A stretch of 64,000 bases of DNA from Siphonodentalium dalli (GCA_032622095.1 CP136066.1:232998961-233062960), one strand, 5' to 3'; counted from the stretch's first letter, positions 9,671 to 21,800 are shown. Numbers and translations are program-made. The notes: generated by a model not told the origin, from the sequence alone.

Positions 9671-11836
9671 GATAAGATATATTTTAATGGTCTTGGAATT
9701 GGTAAGATATGATAAGATACATGTTAATGGTCTTGGAATTGGTAAGATATGATAAGATACGTTTTAATGGTCTTGGAATTGGTAAGATAAGATAAGATAT
9801 ATTTGAATGGTCTTGGAATTGGTAAGATATGATAAGATACATATTAATGGTCTTGGAATTGGTAACATAAGATAAGATATATTTGAATGGTCTTGGAATT
9901 TGTAAGATATGATAAGATACATGTTAATGGTCTTGGAATTGATAAGATACGATAAGATACATTTTAATGGTCTTGGAATTGATAAGATACGATAAGATAC
10001 ATTTTAATGGTCTTGGAATTAATAAGATATGATAAGATACGTGTTAATGGTCTTGGAATTAATAAGATATGATAAGATATATTTTAATGGTCTTGGAATT
10101 GGTAACATAAGATAAGATATGTTTTAATGGTCACGGAATTGGTAACATAAGATAAGATATGTTTAAATGGTCTTGGAATTGGTAAGATATGATAAGATAT
10201 ATTTTAATGGTCTTGGAATTGGTAACATAAGATAAGATATATTTTAATGGTCTTGGAATTGGTAACATAAGATAAGATATATTTTAATGGTCTTGGAATT
10301 GGTAAGATATGATACGATACGTGTTAATGGTCATGGAATTGATGGTTATGCATATGAGACTTACCAATATAACTGTCGCTGGATTGTTAATGGTCTTGGA
10401 ATTGGTAAGATATGATAAGATATATTTTAATGGTCTTGGAATTGGTAAGATACGATAAGATACATTTTAATGGTCTTGGAATTGGTAACATAAGATAAGA
10501 TATGTTTTAATGGTCTTGGAATTGGTAACATAAGATAAGATATGTTTTAATGGTCACGGAATTGGTAACATATGATAAGATATGTTTTAATGGTCTTGGA
10601 ATTGGTAAGATATGATAAGATACGTTTTAATGGTCTTGGAATTGGTAAGATAAGATAAGATATATTTGAATGGTCTTGGAATTGGTAAGATATGATAAGA
10701 TACATATTAATGGTCTTGGAATTGGTAACATAAGATAAGATATATTTGAATGGTCTTGGAATTGGTAAGATATGATAAGATACATGTTAATGGTCTTGGA
10801 ATTGATAAGATACGATAAGATACATTTTAATGGTCTTGGAATTGATAAGATACGATAAGATACATTTTAATGGTCTTGGAATTAATAAGATATGATAAGA
10901 TACGTGTTAATGGTCTTGGAATTAATAAGATATGATAAGATATATTTTAATGGTCTTGGAATTGGTAACATAAGATAAGATATGTTTTAATGGTCACGGA
11001 ATTGGTAACATAAGATAAGATATGTTTAAATGGTCTTGGAATTGGTAAGATATGATAAGATATATTTTAATAGTCTTGGAATTGGTAACATAAGATAAGA
11101 TATATTTTAATGGTCTTGGAATTGGTAACATAAGATAAGATATATTTTAATGGTCTTGGAATTGGTAAGATATGATACGATACGTGTTAATGGTCATGGA
11201 ATTGATGGTTATGCATATGAGACTTACCAATATAACTGTCGCTGGATTGTTAATGGTCTTGGAATTGGTAAGATATGATAAGATATATTTTAATGGTCTT
11301 GGAATTGGTAAGATACGATAAGATACATTTTAATGGTCTTGGAATTGGTAACATAAGATAAGATATGTTTTAATGGTCTTGGAATTGGTAACATAAGATA
11401 AGATATGTTTTAATGGTCACGGAATTGGTAACATATGATAAGATATGTTTTAATGGTCTTGGAATTGGTAAGATACGATAAGATACATTTTAATGGTCTT
11501 GGAATTGGTAACATAAGATAAGATATGTTTTAATGGTCTTGGAATTGGTAAGATATGATAAGATATATTTTAATGGTCTTGGAATTGGTAAGATATGATA
11601 AGATACATTTTAATGGTCTTGGAATTGGTAACATAAGATAAGATATGTTTTAATGGTCTTGGAATTGGTAAGATATGATAAGATACATTTTAATGGTCTT
11701 GGAATTGGTCAGATATGATAAGATACATTTTTATGGTCTTGGAATTGATAAGATACGATATGATACATTTTAATGGTCTTGGAATTCATGGTTATGTATT
11801 TGAGACTTACCAATATAACTGTCGCTGGATTGTAAC
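9671..11836 (+). repeat. 40-bp minisatellite with 863-bp higher-order repeat
   Basis: The unit is about 40 bp and contains GATAAGATACATTTTAATGG and TCTTGGAATTGGTAA. A 62-bp interruption beginning GATGGTTATGCATATGAGAC occurs at about 10340-10384 and again about 863 bp later. A variant (TTCATGGTTATGTATTTGAG) closes the array near 11786-11836. Unit variants before the two interruptions match in order, so an 863-bp block was duplicated. The reverse complement of the unit resembles the LINE 3' tail at 15781-15817. Confidence 0.93.
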
Positions 11837-11962
11837 TCTGTTATTTGTATATTAGTAGCACCAGATGGGATTTTGAGGAATTCATATTTTCCTGAAAAAT
11901 ATCAGAATTATTGATAAATGGAGGATCTCTAATGAGTCGCAATTCAATATTAAATTTATTAA

Positions 11963-12415
11963 CCCTTTCAGTGCCAGGGGCAGATCTCATCTCCCTAATT
12001 TATGGTCTGTAAAATCGGCCCTAAATTTTTTTTTAAATAATTTGTTTTAATATGTTTTTGGGTTGAATTTTTTTTGGGTATGCTTAAGCATGCTCAAAAC
12101 AATGTGGATAAAACCTTAGGGGCATGTTATAACTCAAAACTATCACCAAGTATTCATAGTAATAATTTTGATGCCCATGAAAAACGTAATATTCCCTGGC
12201 ACTAAACCTTCAAAATAAGTCTGTTAAAGAATATAAGAAAAAATTATTAAAATTGTAAAAAATTGCAAAAAATAATAACAAATGATGAAAAATTGTTAGG
12301 CCAATGTATTCTCTTATATATGCGAGGCGACCTATGGTCGAATCGCATATATAAGAGAATGAATTGGCACAGGGTTTATGGGTTGATACAAAAATCGGAC
12401 CTGGCACTGAAAGGG
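11963..12415 (+). mobile_element. Family C piggyBac-like MITE, long form
   Basis: TTAA at 11959-11962 and 12416-12419 flanks ends CCCTTTCAGTGCCAGG and its inverse. The interior holds an extra block of about 200 bp (TATGCTTAAGCATGCTC, TAGTAATAATTTTGATGCCC) missing from short C copies. The usual hairpin is at about 12299-12367. It is the opposite orientation of 13043-13499. No coding frame is present. Confidence 0.85.
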
Positions 12416-12430
12416 TTAACCGAGTGCATT

Positions 12431-12752
12431 AAATTCAATTTGAGCCAAGAATTAGCGAGGCTCGAATCATATTTAGTGGACGAGGTTAATAAATTTTGTA
12501 TAGAATTGTGACGAATTTGAGATCCATTTTATCACATAATCACATTTTAGCAAGGAAAAACTCTCGAAATGGCTGGGGTTAAAAAAATTAATCTAAATTC
12601 AATTTGAGCCAAGAATTAGCGAGGCTCGAATCGTATTCAGTGGACGAGGTTAATAAATTTTGTATAGAATTGTGACGAATTTGAGATCCATTTTATCACA
12701 TAATCACATTTTAGCAAGGAAAAACTCTCGAAATGGCTGGGGTTAAAAAAAT
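12431..12752 (+). repeat. 164-bp tandem duplication (L-related)
   Basis: AAATTCAATTTGAGCCAAG begins at 12431 and again at 12595, and the following ~160 bp are nearly identical through AAATGGCTGGGGTTAAAAA. The unit shares the GAGCC and GAGATCC segments with the foldback at 7362-7513. Nothing was recognised in 12753-13042. Confidence 0.9.
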
Positions 12753-13046
12753 TCATAATGATGTCCTTATTACAACCAAAGAGGAAGTAAAGACACCTAT
12801 AAGAAAAAATATAGTTCCATTTTAAATGTGTCTTTTCATGTTGAAATTTGTTTTCAACCACCCTTATCAGCCATGTTTATCTCAGTCAACACTAAATAAC
12901 CCAACACAATTTGAATATCATGATTATATTCTAATTAACATAATAAAGTTCTGGCTTTGACATCGATATCATTGCGCTAAGCTCTTGCGCATGACGATAA
13001 TAATCTCACTAAAAAAAATATGAGTCTGGATTTAGTGACTAATTAA

Positions 13047-13495
13047 CCCTTTGAGTGCCAGGTCCGATTTTTGTATCAACCCATATACCCTGTGCCAATG
13101 CATTCTCTTATATATGCAAGTCGACCATAGGTCGCCTCGCATATATAAGAGAATGCATTGACCTAACAATTTTTCATCATTTGTTATTAATTTTTACAAT
13201 TTTAGTAATTTTGTCTTATATTTTGTAGGTTTGGTGCCAGGGAATCTTACGTTTTTCATGGGCATCAAAATTATTACTATGAATACTTGGTGATAGTATT
13301 GAGTTATAACATGCCCCTAAGGTTTTATCCAGTTTGTTTTTAATTTCGCTATAGCATGCTTAAGCATACCCAAAAACAATTCAAACCAAACAAAAAAAAA
13401 ATCTAAAAAAAATAAAAATATATTAATATTTTTTATGGCCGATTTTACACACCGTAAATTAAGGCCGATGAGATCAGCCCCTGGCACTCAAAGGG
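13047..13495 (-). mobile_element. Family C piggyBac-like MITE, long form, reverse
   Basis: TTAA at 13043-13046 and 13496-13499. Ends CCCTTTGAGTGCCAGG and inverse. The hairpin (about 13092-13160) is near the left end and the GCATGCTTAAGCATACCC block near the right, so the copy is inverted relative to 11963-12415. High similarity to that copy suggests recent activity of the long form. Confidence 0.85.
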
Positions 13496-13741
13496 TTAAG
13501 CGATAAAAATAATGATCTCAATCGTGACAGAGAAAAATATTTATTGTATTATTTTGTTATTTATTGGGTCGCTGGTTTATATTGATAATGAATAATAATA
13601 ATATACAGACTGGTGAAAAACTAATGGTGACAACTTACGAGTATTTATGTTTTTGGAATCAAATGTTCCACTGATAGTCCTACAGCGTCGGTTATTGCCG
13701 CCACAAACGCGGCATTTGTCTTCTTCCAGACCCGATTCCAG

Positions 13742-15066
13742 AATATTATCACAGCCGACAGACTACAACGAATAGAACATCATATCACAGACTACAACGA
13801 GTCGATCATCATATCATGGATCACATCTAATTAATAGAACATCATATCACAGACTACAACGTATAGAACATCATATCACAGACTACAACGAGTCGATCAT
13901 CATATCACAGACTACAACGAGTCGATCATCATATCACAGACTACAACGAGTCGATCATCATATCACAGACTACAACGAGTCGATCATCATATCATGGATC
14001 ACATCTAATTAATAGAACATCATATCACAGACTACAACGAGTCGATCATCATATCATGGATCACATCTAATTAATAGAACATCATATCACAGACTACAAC
14101 GAGTCGATCATCATATCACAGACTACAACGAGTCGATCATCATATCATGGATCACATCTAATTAATAGAACATCATATCACAGACTACAACGAGTCGATC
14201 ATCATATCATGGATCACATCTAATTAATAGAACATCATATCACAGACTACAACGAGTCGATCATCATATCACAGACTACAACGAGTCGATCATCATATCA
14301 CAGACTACAACGAGTCGATCATCATATCACAGACTACAACGAGTCGATCATCATATCACAGACTACAACGAGTCGATCATCATATCACAGACTACAACGA
14401 GTCGATCATCATATCATGGATCACATCTAATTAATAGAACATCATATCACAGACTACAACGAGTCGATCATCATATCATGGATCACATCTAATTAATAGA
14501 ACATCATATCACAGACTACAACGAGTCGATCATCATATCACAGACTACAACGAGTCGATCATCATATCACAGACTACAACGAGTCGATCATCATATCACA
14601 GACTACAACGAGTCGATCATCATATCACAGACTACAACGAGTCGATCATCATATCACAGACTACAACGAGTCGATCATCATATCACAGACTACAACGAGT
14701 CGATCATCATATCACAGACTACAACGAGTCGATCATCATATCACAGACTACAACGAGTCGATCATCATATCACAGACTACAACGAGTCGATCATCATATC
14801 ACAGACTACAACGAGTCGATCATCATATCACAGACTACAACGAGTCGATCATCATATCACAGACTACAACGAGTCGATCATCATATCACAGACTACAACG
14901 AATAGAACATCATATCACAGACTACAACGAGTCGATCATCATATCATGGATCACATCTAATTAATAGAACATCATATCACAGACTACAACGAGTCGATCA
15001 TCATATCATGGATCACATCTAATGAATAGAACATCATATCATGGATCACATCTAATGAATAGAAGA
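13742..15066 (+). repeat. 29/33-bp two-monomer minisatellite
   Basis: Two alternating units: a 29-bp unit (CACAGACTACAACGAGTCGA then TCATCATAT) and a 33-bp unit (CATGGATCACATCTAATTAA then TAGAACATCATAT). About 44 units in all. The 29-bp unit forms uninterrupted runs (for example 14520-14890), while the 33-bp unit is scattered. Both share CATCATAT. 13500-13741 holds nothing recognisable. Confidence 0.93.
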
Positions 15067-15371
15067 TCGTTTTAAATAGATATGATATTTTTGTCCAGAA
15101 TAGGATGTTATTGAACTAGGGTAATATCACCCTTAAACCGAGTAATATGGATTTACCACATGCCAAAAATCTACTTCACTGCTATAAAATAACCAAACTC
15201 AAAAAGATCCATGCAGCCCCCTCTCCGTTATCACTGTGATATATATATATTTGCTAACTCTAGTGGAAAATATGTGCCGTTTAGCTCACTGTCACCTATT
15301 GTGACTTTAATTTCAACAGACCATTTGCATTTCATTGTTTAAATAAAACATAATTATATTTTTAAACCAGT

Positions 15372-15826
15372 AGTTTGTGATGGTAGGAAGCGTATGGGTG
15401 TGTTCCGGTCTCTCATGTGGCCTGAATCCATTGGGGACCATAATGGAAATAAATGGTCTTAGGACTGTTTTCTTATGCTATCCCCCGATGGTTTTTGGTC
15501 ACCTGTTAGTGCCGGACAACTCCTTTACAGTCTTATACCCCGAATAAACACCATACTCATGCTGGGCATTGGTCAACTGCGGTAGTGGTTATGTACTACT
15601 TGGTACATCACATCCTTCCGAAGTTGACCATTGTCCAGTAATAAATCAAATAATTTGATATTTATATATCTTTACAATTCGTGTTAATCTGTTACTTGTT
15701 ACATGTATATCACATATATATCATGTATTCATGTTTTATTTTTATCTATACATGTAGGTTGTCCTACACCAATATGGGTCTTAAAGACCATTAAAACGTA
15801 TCTTATCTTATCTTATCCCCTGTATC
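15372..15826 (+). mobile_element. LINE 3' end (probable), with ATCTT-type tail
   Basis: A unique-looking 3'-UTR-like stretch ends AAGACCATTAAAACGTATCT followed by TTATCTTATCTTATC. Short 3' terminal repeats of this kind are typical of non-LTR retrotransposons of the CR1/L2/RTE type. No reverse transcriptase frame is present, so this is a 5'-truncated copy. The tail resembles the 40-bp minisatellite unit in reverse complement. 15067-15371 holds nothing recognisable. Confidence 0.6.
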
Positions 15827-15836
15827 AAAATAGGTC

Positions 15837-15885
15837 GTTAAAGGCCCATTTAAATTTTGAGTCACCAATTATTTTCTAAGAGCGT
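15837..15885 (+). repeat. G-family terminal fragment
   Basis: AAAGGCCCATTTAAATTTTGAGTC followed by a GCCAATTATTTT-like stretch is the end of repeat G (compare 45426-45460 and 32994-33030). The rest of the element is missing. Confidence 0.6.
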
Positions 15886-16000
15886 TATATGTCCCAGAAA
15901 GATGAATTGAAGTCGTAAAAATACAACTTTGAACACGTTGATTGGGTCCCACTAATTTGTATTGAATCTGGAATCTTAAGTCTGAAAAAGGTATATTTAA

Positions 16001-16143
16001 GAAATAAATACATTGCGCATCAGCGTGTATAGTAGAATTTGACCACAAAGAAACTGATTGTAGGACGATGCGAAGCGGAGTTCTACAATCACTTTCTGTG
16101 GTCAAATTCTACTACACACGCCGATGCGCAATGTATTTATTTC
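16001..16143. mobile_element. Foldback element, about 70-bp arms
   Basis: GAAATAAATACATTGCGCAT on the left pairs with ATGCGCAATGTATTTATTTC on the right, and the arms continue through TAGTAGAATTTGACCACA. The centre lies near 16070. No clean target duplication was identified. Confidence 0.8.
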
Positions 16144-16781
16144 ATTTGTAATTCAACTGTATGTTTTGGTCGAAATTGTAGTGACATATGTTCAACCTGC
16201 TATATAATAGCCCAGATTCTAGCTCTGCGTGGCATCATTTTCCACCAAACAGTTCTTCTCTTAGAACTGTAACGTCAAACATGACGTCACTATTGAACGG
16301 CGACCCCTTTTAATTGCTTTTTTGGCAAAATAATTTCAGTTAAGATTTATTTTTGTTCTATCTTAAATAAAATTCAGTATAGTACAGTAGGTAGTCATTA
16401 TATGTCACTTTCCTCAGTCTATAGCATGACATTAACCAATGGCCGTGTGGTTTGACTTCTGAAAGTTTGAGGCGTTGGCAGAATTTCACTGATTGTACCA
16501 CATTTTTTTGTGGTACAAATCAGAATATCTAGAATTGTACTACAAAAGGACTGTCGTGTCTCCATGGGAATACAGGATACTGACCAATCAGGACGAGCCT
16601 TGTATGTAGCCCATTTTGTTAATGCATATATACATCTGAGACGTGTATTTGACTTTAACCATTCGAGCTCGATAACACAGAAGGAATGAATTGTTTGGAA
16701 AAGGTTTAATACGTCCTGTTCCGAAATTGTGTGCTTAATTAGAAAGTTGATCATATGAACAAAATGATGGCTTTAGGTCCT
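16144..16781. other. No gene assigned
   Basis: A minus-strand frame of 111 codons (16419-16754) has no recognised motif and no convincing splice sites. A small palindrome (about 16490-16528) pairs GATTGTACCACA with TGTGGTACAAATC. CCAAT and CATGGAGAC motifs are present but not conclusive. It could be a 3' exon of the ADAMTS-like gene, but nothing in it shows that. Confidence 0.35.
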
Positions 16782-16785
16782 TTAA

Positions 16786-17006
16786 CCCTTTTAGTGCCAG
16801 GGGCGGATCTCATCGGCCCTAATTTATGGTCTGTAGAGTGCCCTAAAAAAATAAAAAAATGAATTTTTTTAATTTTGTTTTTTGGGTTAGGCCAATGCAT
16901 TCTCTTATATATGCGAGGCGACCTATGGTCGACTCGCATATATAAGAGAATGCATTGGCACAGGGTATATGGGTCGATACAAAAATCGGACCTGGCACTC
17001 AAAGGG
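16786..17006 (+). mobile_element. Family C piggyBac-like MITE, short form
   Basis: TTAA at 16782-16785 and 17007-17010. Ends CCCTTTTAGTGCCAGG and CCTGGCACTCAAAGGG. Hairpin at about 16889-16959. It lies about 150 bp downstream of the cysteine-rich exon donor in transcript sense, i.e. inside the intron. Confidence 0.85.
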
Positions 17007-17162
17007 TTAACAGATATAAAGCAATCTGTTATGATTATATACGTGCAGTTTCGGGAGTATACAGAATATTATGCTACAAGAAATATTAAATTCTGCATAT
17101 TTCTTGTGATTTGGCCAAAATATGACGGTTCAAATAATTATTATTATATTTTTTCAACTTAC

Positions 17163-17296
17163 TCTGCACTTCCCTCGAATACAAACAGATCTGGAGTTTT
17201 TATTGCACGGAGTGCCGTTGACGACGGCATTTTTGAATTTATGAATGATATTTGCATTCTTAGCTACACATTTCAGTTGACACTGATCTTCATGGC
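17163..17296 (-). CDS. ADAMTS-like cysteine-rich domain, internal exon
   Basis: A 134-bp minus-strand exon with a TTTATTTTCAG acceptor and a GTAAGTT donor. It enters with two bases of a split Gly codon and leaves in phase 0, giving 44 complete codons. The peptide starts HEDQCQLKCVAKN and contains VVNGTPC and VCIRGKC. Spacing C-x3-C, then (V/I)-x-GTPC, then C-x3-GKC is the signature of the ADAMTS cysteine-rich domain, a secreted-protease module that helps recognise extracellular-matrix substrates. The next exon toward the 5' end must end in phase 1; the TSR exon at 32826-32969 ends in phase 0, so an exon is missing between them. The family is known; the exact paralogue cannot be named. The absence of stops and the consensus splice sites argue that it is functional. 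Confidence 0.8.
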
Positions 17297-17313
17297 CTGA
17301 AAATAAATTGAAA

Positions 17314-17341
17314 ATAATTAGTATTATTATTATTATTATTA
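17314..17341 (+). repeat. ATT microsatellite beside an interspersed repeat end
   Basis: About eight ATT units are followed by TACCATTTTAAGAGCGCCTA. The (ATT)n-CATTT-AGCGCC arrangement resembles the reverse complement of the retroposon tail at 33600-33655 (GGCGCTTTACAAATG then TTATTAAT). Probable SINE/LINE tail. 17342-17520 holds nothing else. Confidence 0.5.
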
Positions 17342-17520
17342 CCATTTTAAGAGCGCCTATTTCACAACAGTTGTGTTCATAGCGCTGTTACATAAAATAA
17401 CTGATAAAAATATATATACAATAAAAGGACATCATTACTAGGATAAAAGAAAAGAAAACACGCGAATAAGATTCATCAAAGAGATGGTAAATCCTAAAAA
17501 ACACAGCTATAAATTAATAG

Positions 17521-18057
17521 TTAATCTTTCCATGACTGGATCGAGCTTACTGAAATTTTGCGAAAACCATTAGCCAATGCACTCTCTTATATACAAGCCT
17601 TGAAATAGGGTGTCTGTCATTTGCAGAATGAGGTCCCCAGAGGGTGAATTTAGTGATGCTACCCTGCATAGTGGGCTAGCATCAACAAATTCACCCTCTG
17701 GGGACCTCATTATGCTTACACCTCAGCAGAATGAGGTTCCCAGAGGGTGAATTTGGTGATGCTAGCCCGTTATGCTGGGTAGCATCACTAAATTCACCCT
17801 CTGGGAACCTCATTCTGCAAATGACAGACACCCTATTTCAAGGCTTGCTTATATATGCCAGTCTTCCATAGGGAGCCTCACATATATAAGAGAATACATT
17901 GGCCTAACAATATTTACATTGACCTTGTAAGCAAGTGCATTCTCTTATATATATATATATGCGAGGCTCCCTATGTGAGACTCGCATATATAAGAGAATG
18001 CACTGGGACAGGATCTTTATTGCTGCACCAGCGCAACTCCCGTCATGAAAGGATTAA
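17521..18057 (+). mobile_element. Family E piggyBac-like MITE interrupted by a B element
   Basis: TTAA at 17521-17524 and 18054-18057. The outer ends read CTTTCCATGACTGG and GTCATGAAAGGA. The E body (TGAAATTTTGCGAAAACC, then two AATGCA-TCTCTTATATA hairpins) is split at 17594 by a complete B element. Removing it and one copy of CTTATATA restores a continuous hairpin, so the nesting order is E first, then B. Confidence 0.8.
17594..17847. mobile_element. Family B hAT-like foldback MITE, nested
   Basis: Ends CAAGCCTTGAAATAGGGTGT and its perfect inverse. Both sides carry the 8-bp repeat CTTATATA (17586-17593 and 17848-17855). It contains two internal hairpins of the GAGGTCCCCAGAGGGTGAAT / ATTCACCCTCTGGGGACCTC type in tandem. 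An 8-bp duplication and CA...TG ends fit the hAT superfamily. Non-autonomous. Confidence 0.88.
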
Positions 18058-18130
18058 AAGTCATTCCGAGAGAAATTAGAATAAAAATATCTTCAGATAA
18101 CAGTCAGTAAAAGTCTTGAAGCGATTTTAA

Positions 18131-18459
18131 CCTCTTCGTTGCTATGGCGTCCGTAACTATTATGGACGTAAAAGTGCACGCCGTGTGCTATATGGTCCGT
18201 AGGCACTACAGACTTACTTCAGCACACTAGAAGTAGGCCATTACACATAACTGGAACTCATAGATTGGTGCATCGGAATAATTGTATCTCCAAGTTTCTA
18301 ACAGTGTATGATGTTCCACGATTGTGAATGATAATAGCCTTTCAACCGAGTCAGTTTTATGGTTCTTGTGGTATTCCCGTTATAATTTTCCATTGGAAAA
18401 TGGCAATAACGTCAACAGCCCAGCACACGACGTCATAACGTCATTTAGCAGCGAAGAGG
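18131..18459. mobile_element. Family M piggyBac-like MITE
   Basis: TTAA at 18127-18130 and 18460-18463. Ends CCTCTTCGTTGCTA and TAGCAGCGAAGAGG, inverted with one mismatch. It contains GACGTCATAACGTC near the right end. 329 bp long, no coding frame. The TTAA target and CC-starting ends suggest piggyBac mobilisation. Confidence 0.7.
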
Positions 18460-18525
18460 TTAAAAAGATGTGTCTTTAAACGTTTATTAATGAAATTCCA
18501 AACGATCATGAGTTGAGCTCATTAA

Positions 18526-18772
18526 CCCTTTGAGTGCTAGGGGCCGATCTCATCGGCCCTAAACCTACAAAATAAGTCTGTTAAAGAATATAAGAATAAA
18601 TTATTAAAATTGTAAAAAATTGTAAAAAAAAAAAAAAAAACAATTGTTAGGCCAATGCATTCTCTTATACATGTATATGCGAGGCGACCTATGGTCGACT
18701 CGCATATATAAGAGAATGCATTGGCACAGGGTATATGGGTTGATAAAAAAAATCGGACCTGGCACTCAAAGG
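18526..18772 (+). mobile_element. Family C MITE truncated at its right end
   Basis: TTAA (18522-18525) then CCCTTTGAGTGCTAGG. A poly-A tract and hairpin (about 18650-18724) are present. The right end stops at CACTCAAAGG without GTTAA, and runs into AGCAGCAGTC. The terminal bases were lost by a later event, possibly linked to the arrival of the adjacent palindrome. Confidence 0.8.
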
Positions 18773-18850
18773 AGCAGCAGTCATTGTATTAGTTGGTTTG
18801 CAAACATAAGGGAGAAAAAAATCTCATGGAAATTTTTGTTTAAAAACCCA

Positions 18851-21800
18851 TAGTCCAGGAGATATTGGTCGACCTCTGCACCCCCCCCCCCCCCCCCCAG
18901 GACTTAACTTCACCCCAATAATTTTCTTCCTTAAGGTCTCCTCTAATTTTTTTCAATTGTTAACAAGAAAAAAAAGTGGCCGCAGAGACTCCAGACAAGA
19001 TGGTGTCCATCATGGCGGCCATTTTTTTTAAATGCACCAGGTCTCTTTGATCGCCATTATAGTAAAGATGATAACATATGCAGTCTTGTTTTCCGCTCGA
19101 TTCGTTATGCTAATATACAACCCTTACAAATTAGCCAAAAATCCGACACCAGAATCCAATATGGCGGCCAAGATGGCCGCCGAAATGTGAAAATATGCTA
19201 TTTTTCTGACATTTACCACCTTTCGTTTGTCTCTGTGGGAAAATGTTAGAATTTTTGCGTCATGTTATACATTTATCATATAGAGGAGTCATTGGCGAAC
19301 ACATGGGGACCATAATATGCATTCATTGCGGGATATTTTTGTCCGATATCACGTTTTCCCAAATGCCGGTATCATAGGTCAAAGCCGAATCTCCGTTAAT
19401 AACGCGACGTTATGTTTCGAATCAATGAATGTTATTGCTATTATAACAACACCCATGCATATATATTTGCAGGAGATACTCGAGCTAGGATTTCTCTTAT
19501 ACCTGAGTTGAGGAATATTTACCCAAATCCAAGATGGCGGCCAAAATGGCCACCAGAAATAAAAAATCGCCGAAAATCGCTGATTTTAACATCAGTGAGC
19601 ATTATTGTCATGACAACTCCACACTTGCTTACTATTGTAAGTTGGGAACACTTAGGCGAAGAACTTTCCTTGTACCATATCCAAATAAAAGTCCCCCAAA
19701 TCCAAAAATGGCGCCCACAATGGCGGACAGATTTTGAAAAATCACCGAAATTCCCTCATATTCACATTATTGGGCATTATTGTCGAGACAACTCCATCCA
19801 TGTGTACAGTTGAGTTGGAAATACTGAGGTGAAGTAATTACCTTACATCTCATGCAAGAAATGGTTTTCCAAATCAAAGATGGCGGCCGAAATTTGAAAA
19901 CACGCCTACATTCCTTTACTTTCTTACGATGGGCGTTATTGTTTCGCGATTTCTATCCACCATTACATGTTGATATGGAATAGTGACATGAAGTAGTCAT
20001 TAGGGTTTGGCAATTGATACTCATAGCCAAGATCGCTGCTAAATTGGCGGCTAGAAATTGAAAAGAAATCGATATTTTCACATATTAATTTAAACTTTTT
20101 GTCATAATATCGGTATGTATGGACGAAACTGTACATAAACCATCTACTTGTTCAACCTAAAGGTATCAAAACGCATAACATAGCTCGTATCCTTCTGGAA
20201 AGATGAAACACCACAATTAATATCGCGATGTGGCATTTCGAAATCCAGTCTCCACTTAGCGCCGATAATGGCCGTAAGCGTAGGTGCGTCGAATAGTTAT
20301 ATCAGAACAATTACCTGATAACAGATTCTGATTTTCCAAGTCACGTCCATAATTATCTGGACCAGCTTCCATCTTTGTCTGATAAATCTAGGTCGCTCAC
20401 ACCGACAAAGTATTCACCACTTCCTGGGAGTAGGGTCCCTCTAATCATAACGTTTCAAACAATTCATTTTCCGGTGTCTAGCTTACAGAAGGTCATCTCT
20501 ATGTATGTGTCTCATACCCCATGGGATAACGACATGTACACCTGGCGAACCAGTTAGCTAGTCACTTCTCAATAGATGGTTCGTCAACTCACAAACTCAG
20601 CGAACGCATTGGCATATGTGGACAACTTCGACAGTGTTTCGAAGGTTGCTAGCTGTCTCATTCCCTTGGACAGATGTCTATCTGCTAAGGAGAAGACCCT
20701 AGTGAACAGACTACCCACAGTTCTTGATCATTATCCGAAGCAAACTTGTGACGCCCCGCAGTTGTCTCGTCGAATATCTCCCAGCAGAGAAGAACAATGC
20801 TCGCGGTGCTAGTTTGTGGACATGCGCCATGATAGTGGGAATGAAATGGGCAACTGTATACACCACCCCTACACCTGGTGCATGTTTAAGATATCGAATG
20901 TCATGCGTGTCGGTTTTATTTGGTGTAGTAAGGTTGTATTCCACATCCGTTTCGAAGCCTTTCTGATTCAACTACGTACACTTTTGTCTGGATAATAATA
21001 TGCTAGCCTCCCTCAAAACAGTCGGATGGACTAAAGGATAGTGCATATATAGCATGAATGTATGCGTGTTTTGTTATCCTCTCTCGGGGTTAGTGTCAGT
21101 ATGTGGGCGGTATTATTCAAGAAAATGTCAGGAACTGTGGTGCATTTATTTCACTATGTATTTAAAGAACAATTTACAGTCTCGATGGCAATGGCTGTGG
21201 CCGTTGGGGAACGCGACCTTTATGATCATATAGCTTTATATATATATAACTTTAGAATATAGTAGTTAATGTCTCATGCAGGAAAATGGTCGCATTGGTG
21301 ATGTTACCAAGAAATCACTTGGTGTACCAACGTTTGTTGAACTGAATGCAAGAGCTCATCAACGTAACATTCCTCTGGATGTTCTTCGCGTTGAACAGTT
21401 CACCCTTTTGTTGATGGCATTTGTACTTTCTTGAACCATACCACCCAACGTGAGTATGACATATCAACCAACTATCAAAGGTATCGCCTTTAAGACTACA
21501 CCACAGTCTTGGTGGGGCTTATACAGCAGTAGCCAATGGCATACTCCTGGTCCAGTTGTTTAAGAACGGCTTCCAATCGGATGGGAACATATAATCTTAG
21601 CATACAAGGAAAGCAAAGCCACACATGAGATCCTGTCTGAATCTAAAACATAACAAAATAAGGGGCGGTGCAGTCATGGTCCAATTTCATTTCCACTATC
21701 ATGACACATACCCACAAACGAGCACCGTGTGTATTGTTATCATCTGCTTGGATCTGTTCGGTTAGACGATTGCTGGACGCCAACAAGCTTGTTCTTATGA

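Noticed and set aside
16419-16754. 111-codon minus-strand frame as a possible gene
   Set aside because: No recognised motif, no splice support and no repeat family. It could not be tied to the ADAMTS-like gene.
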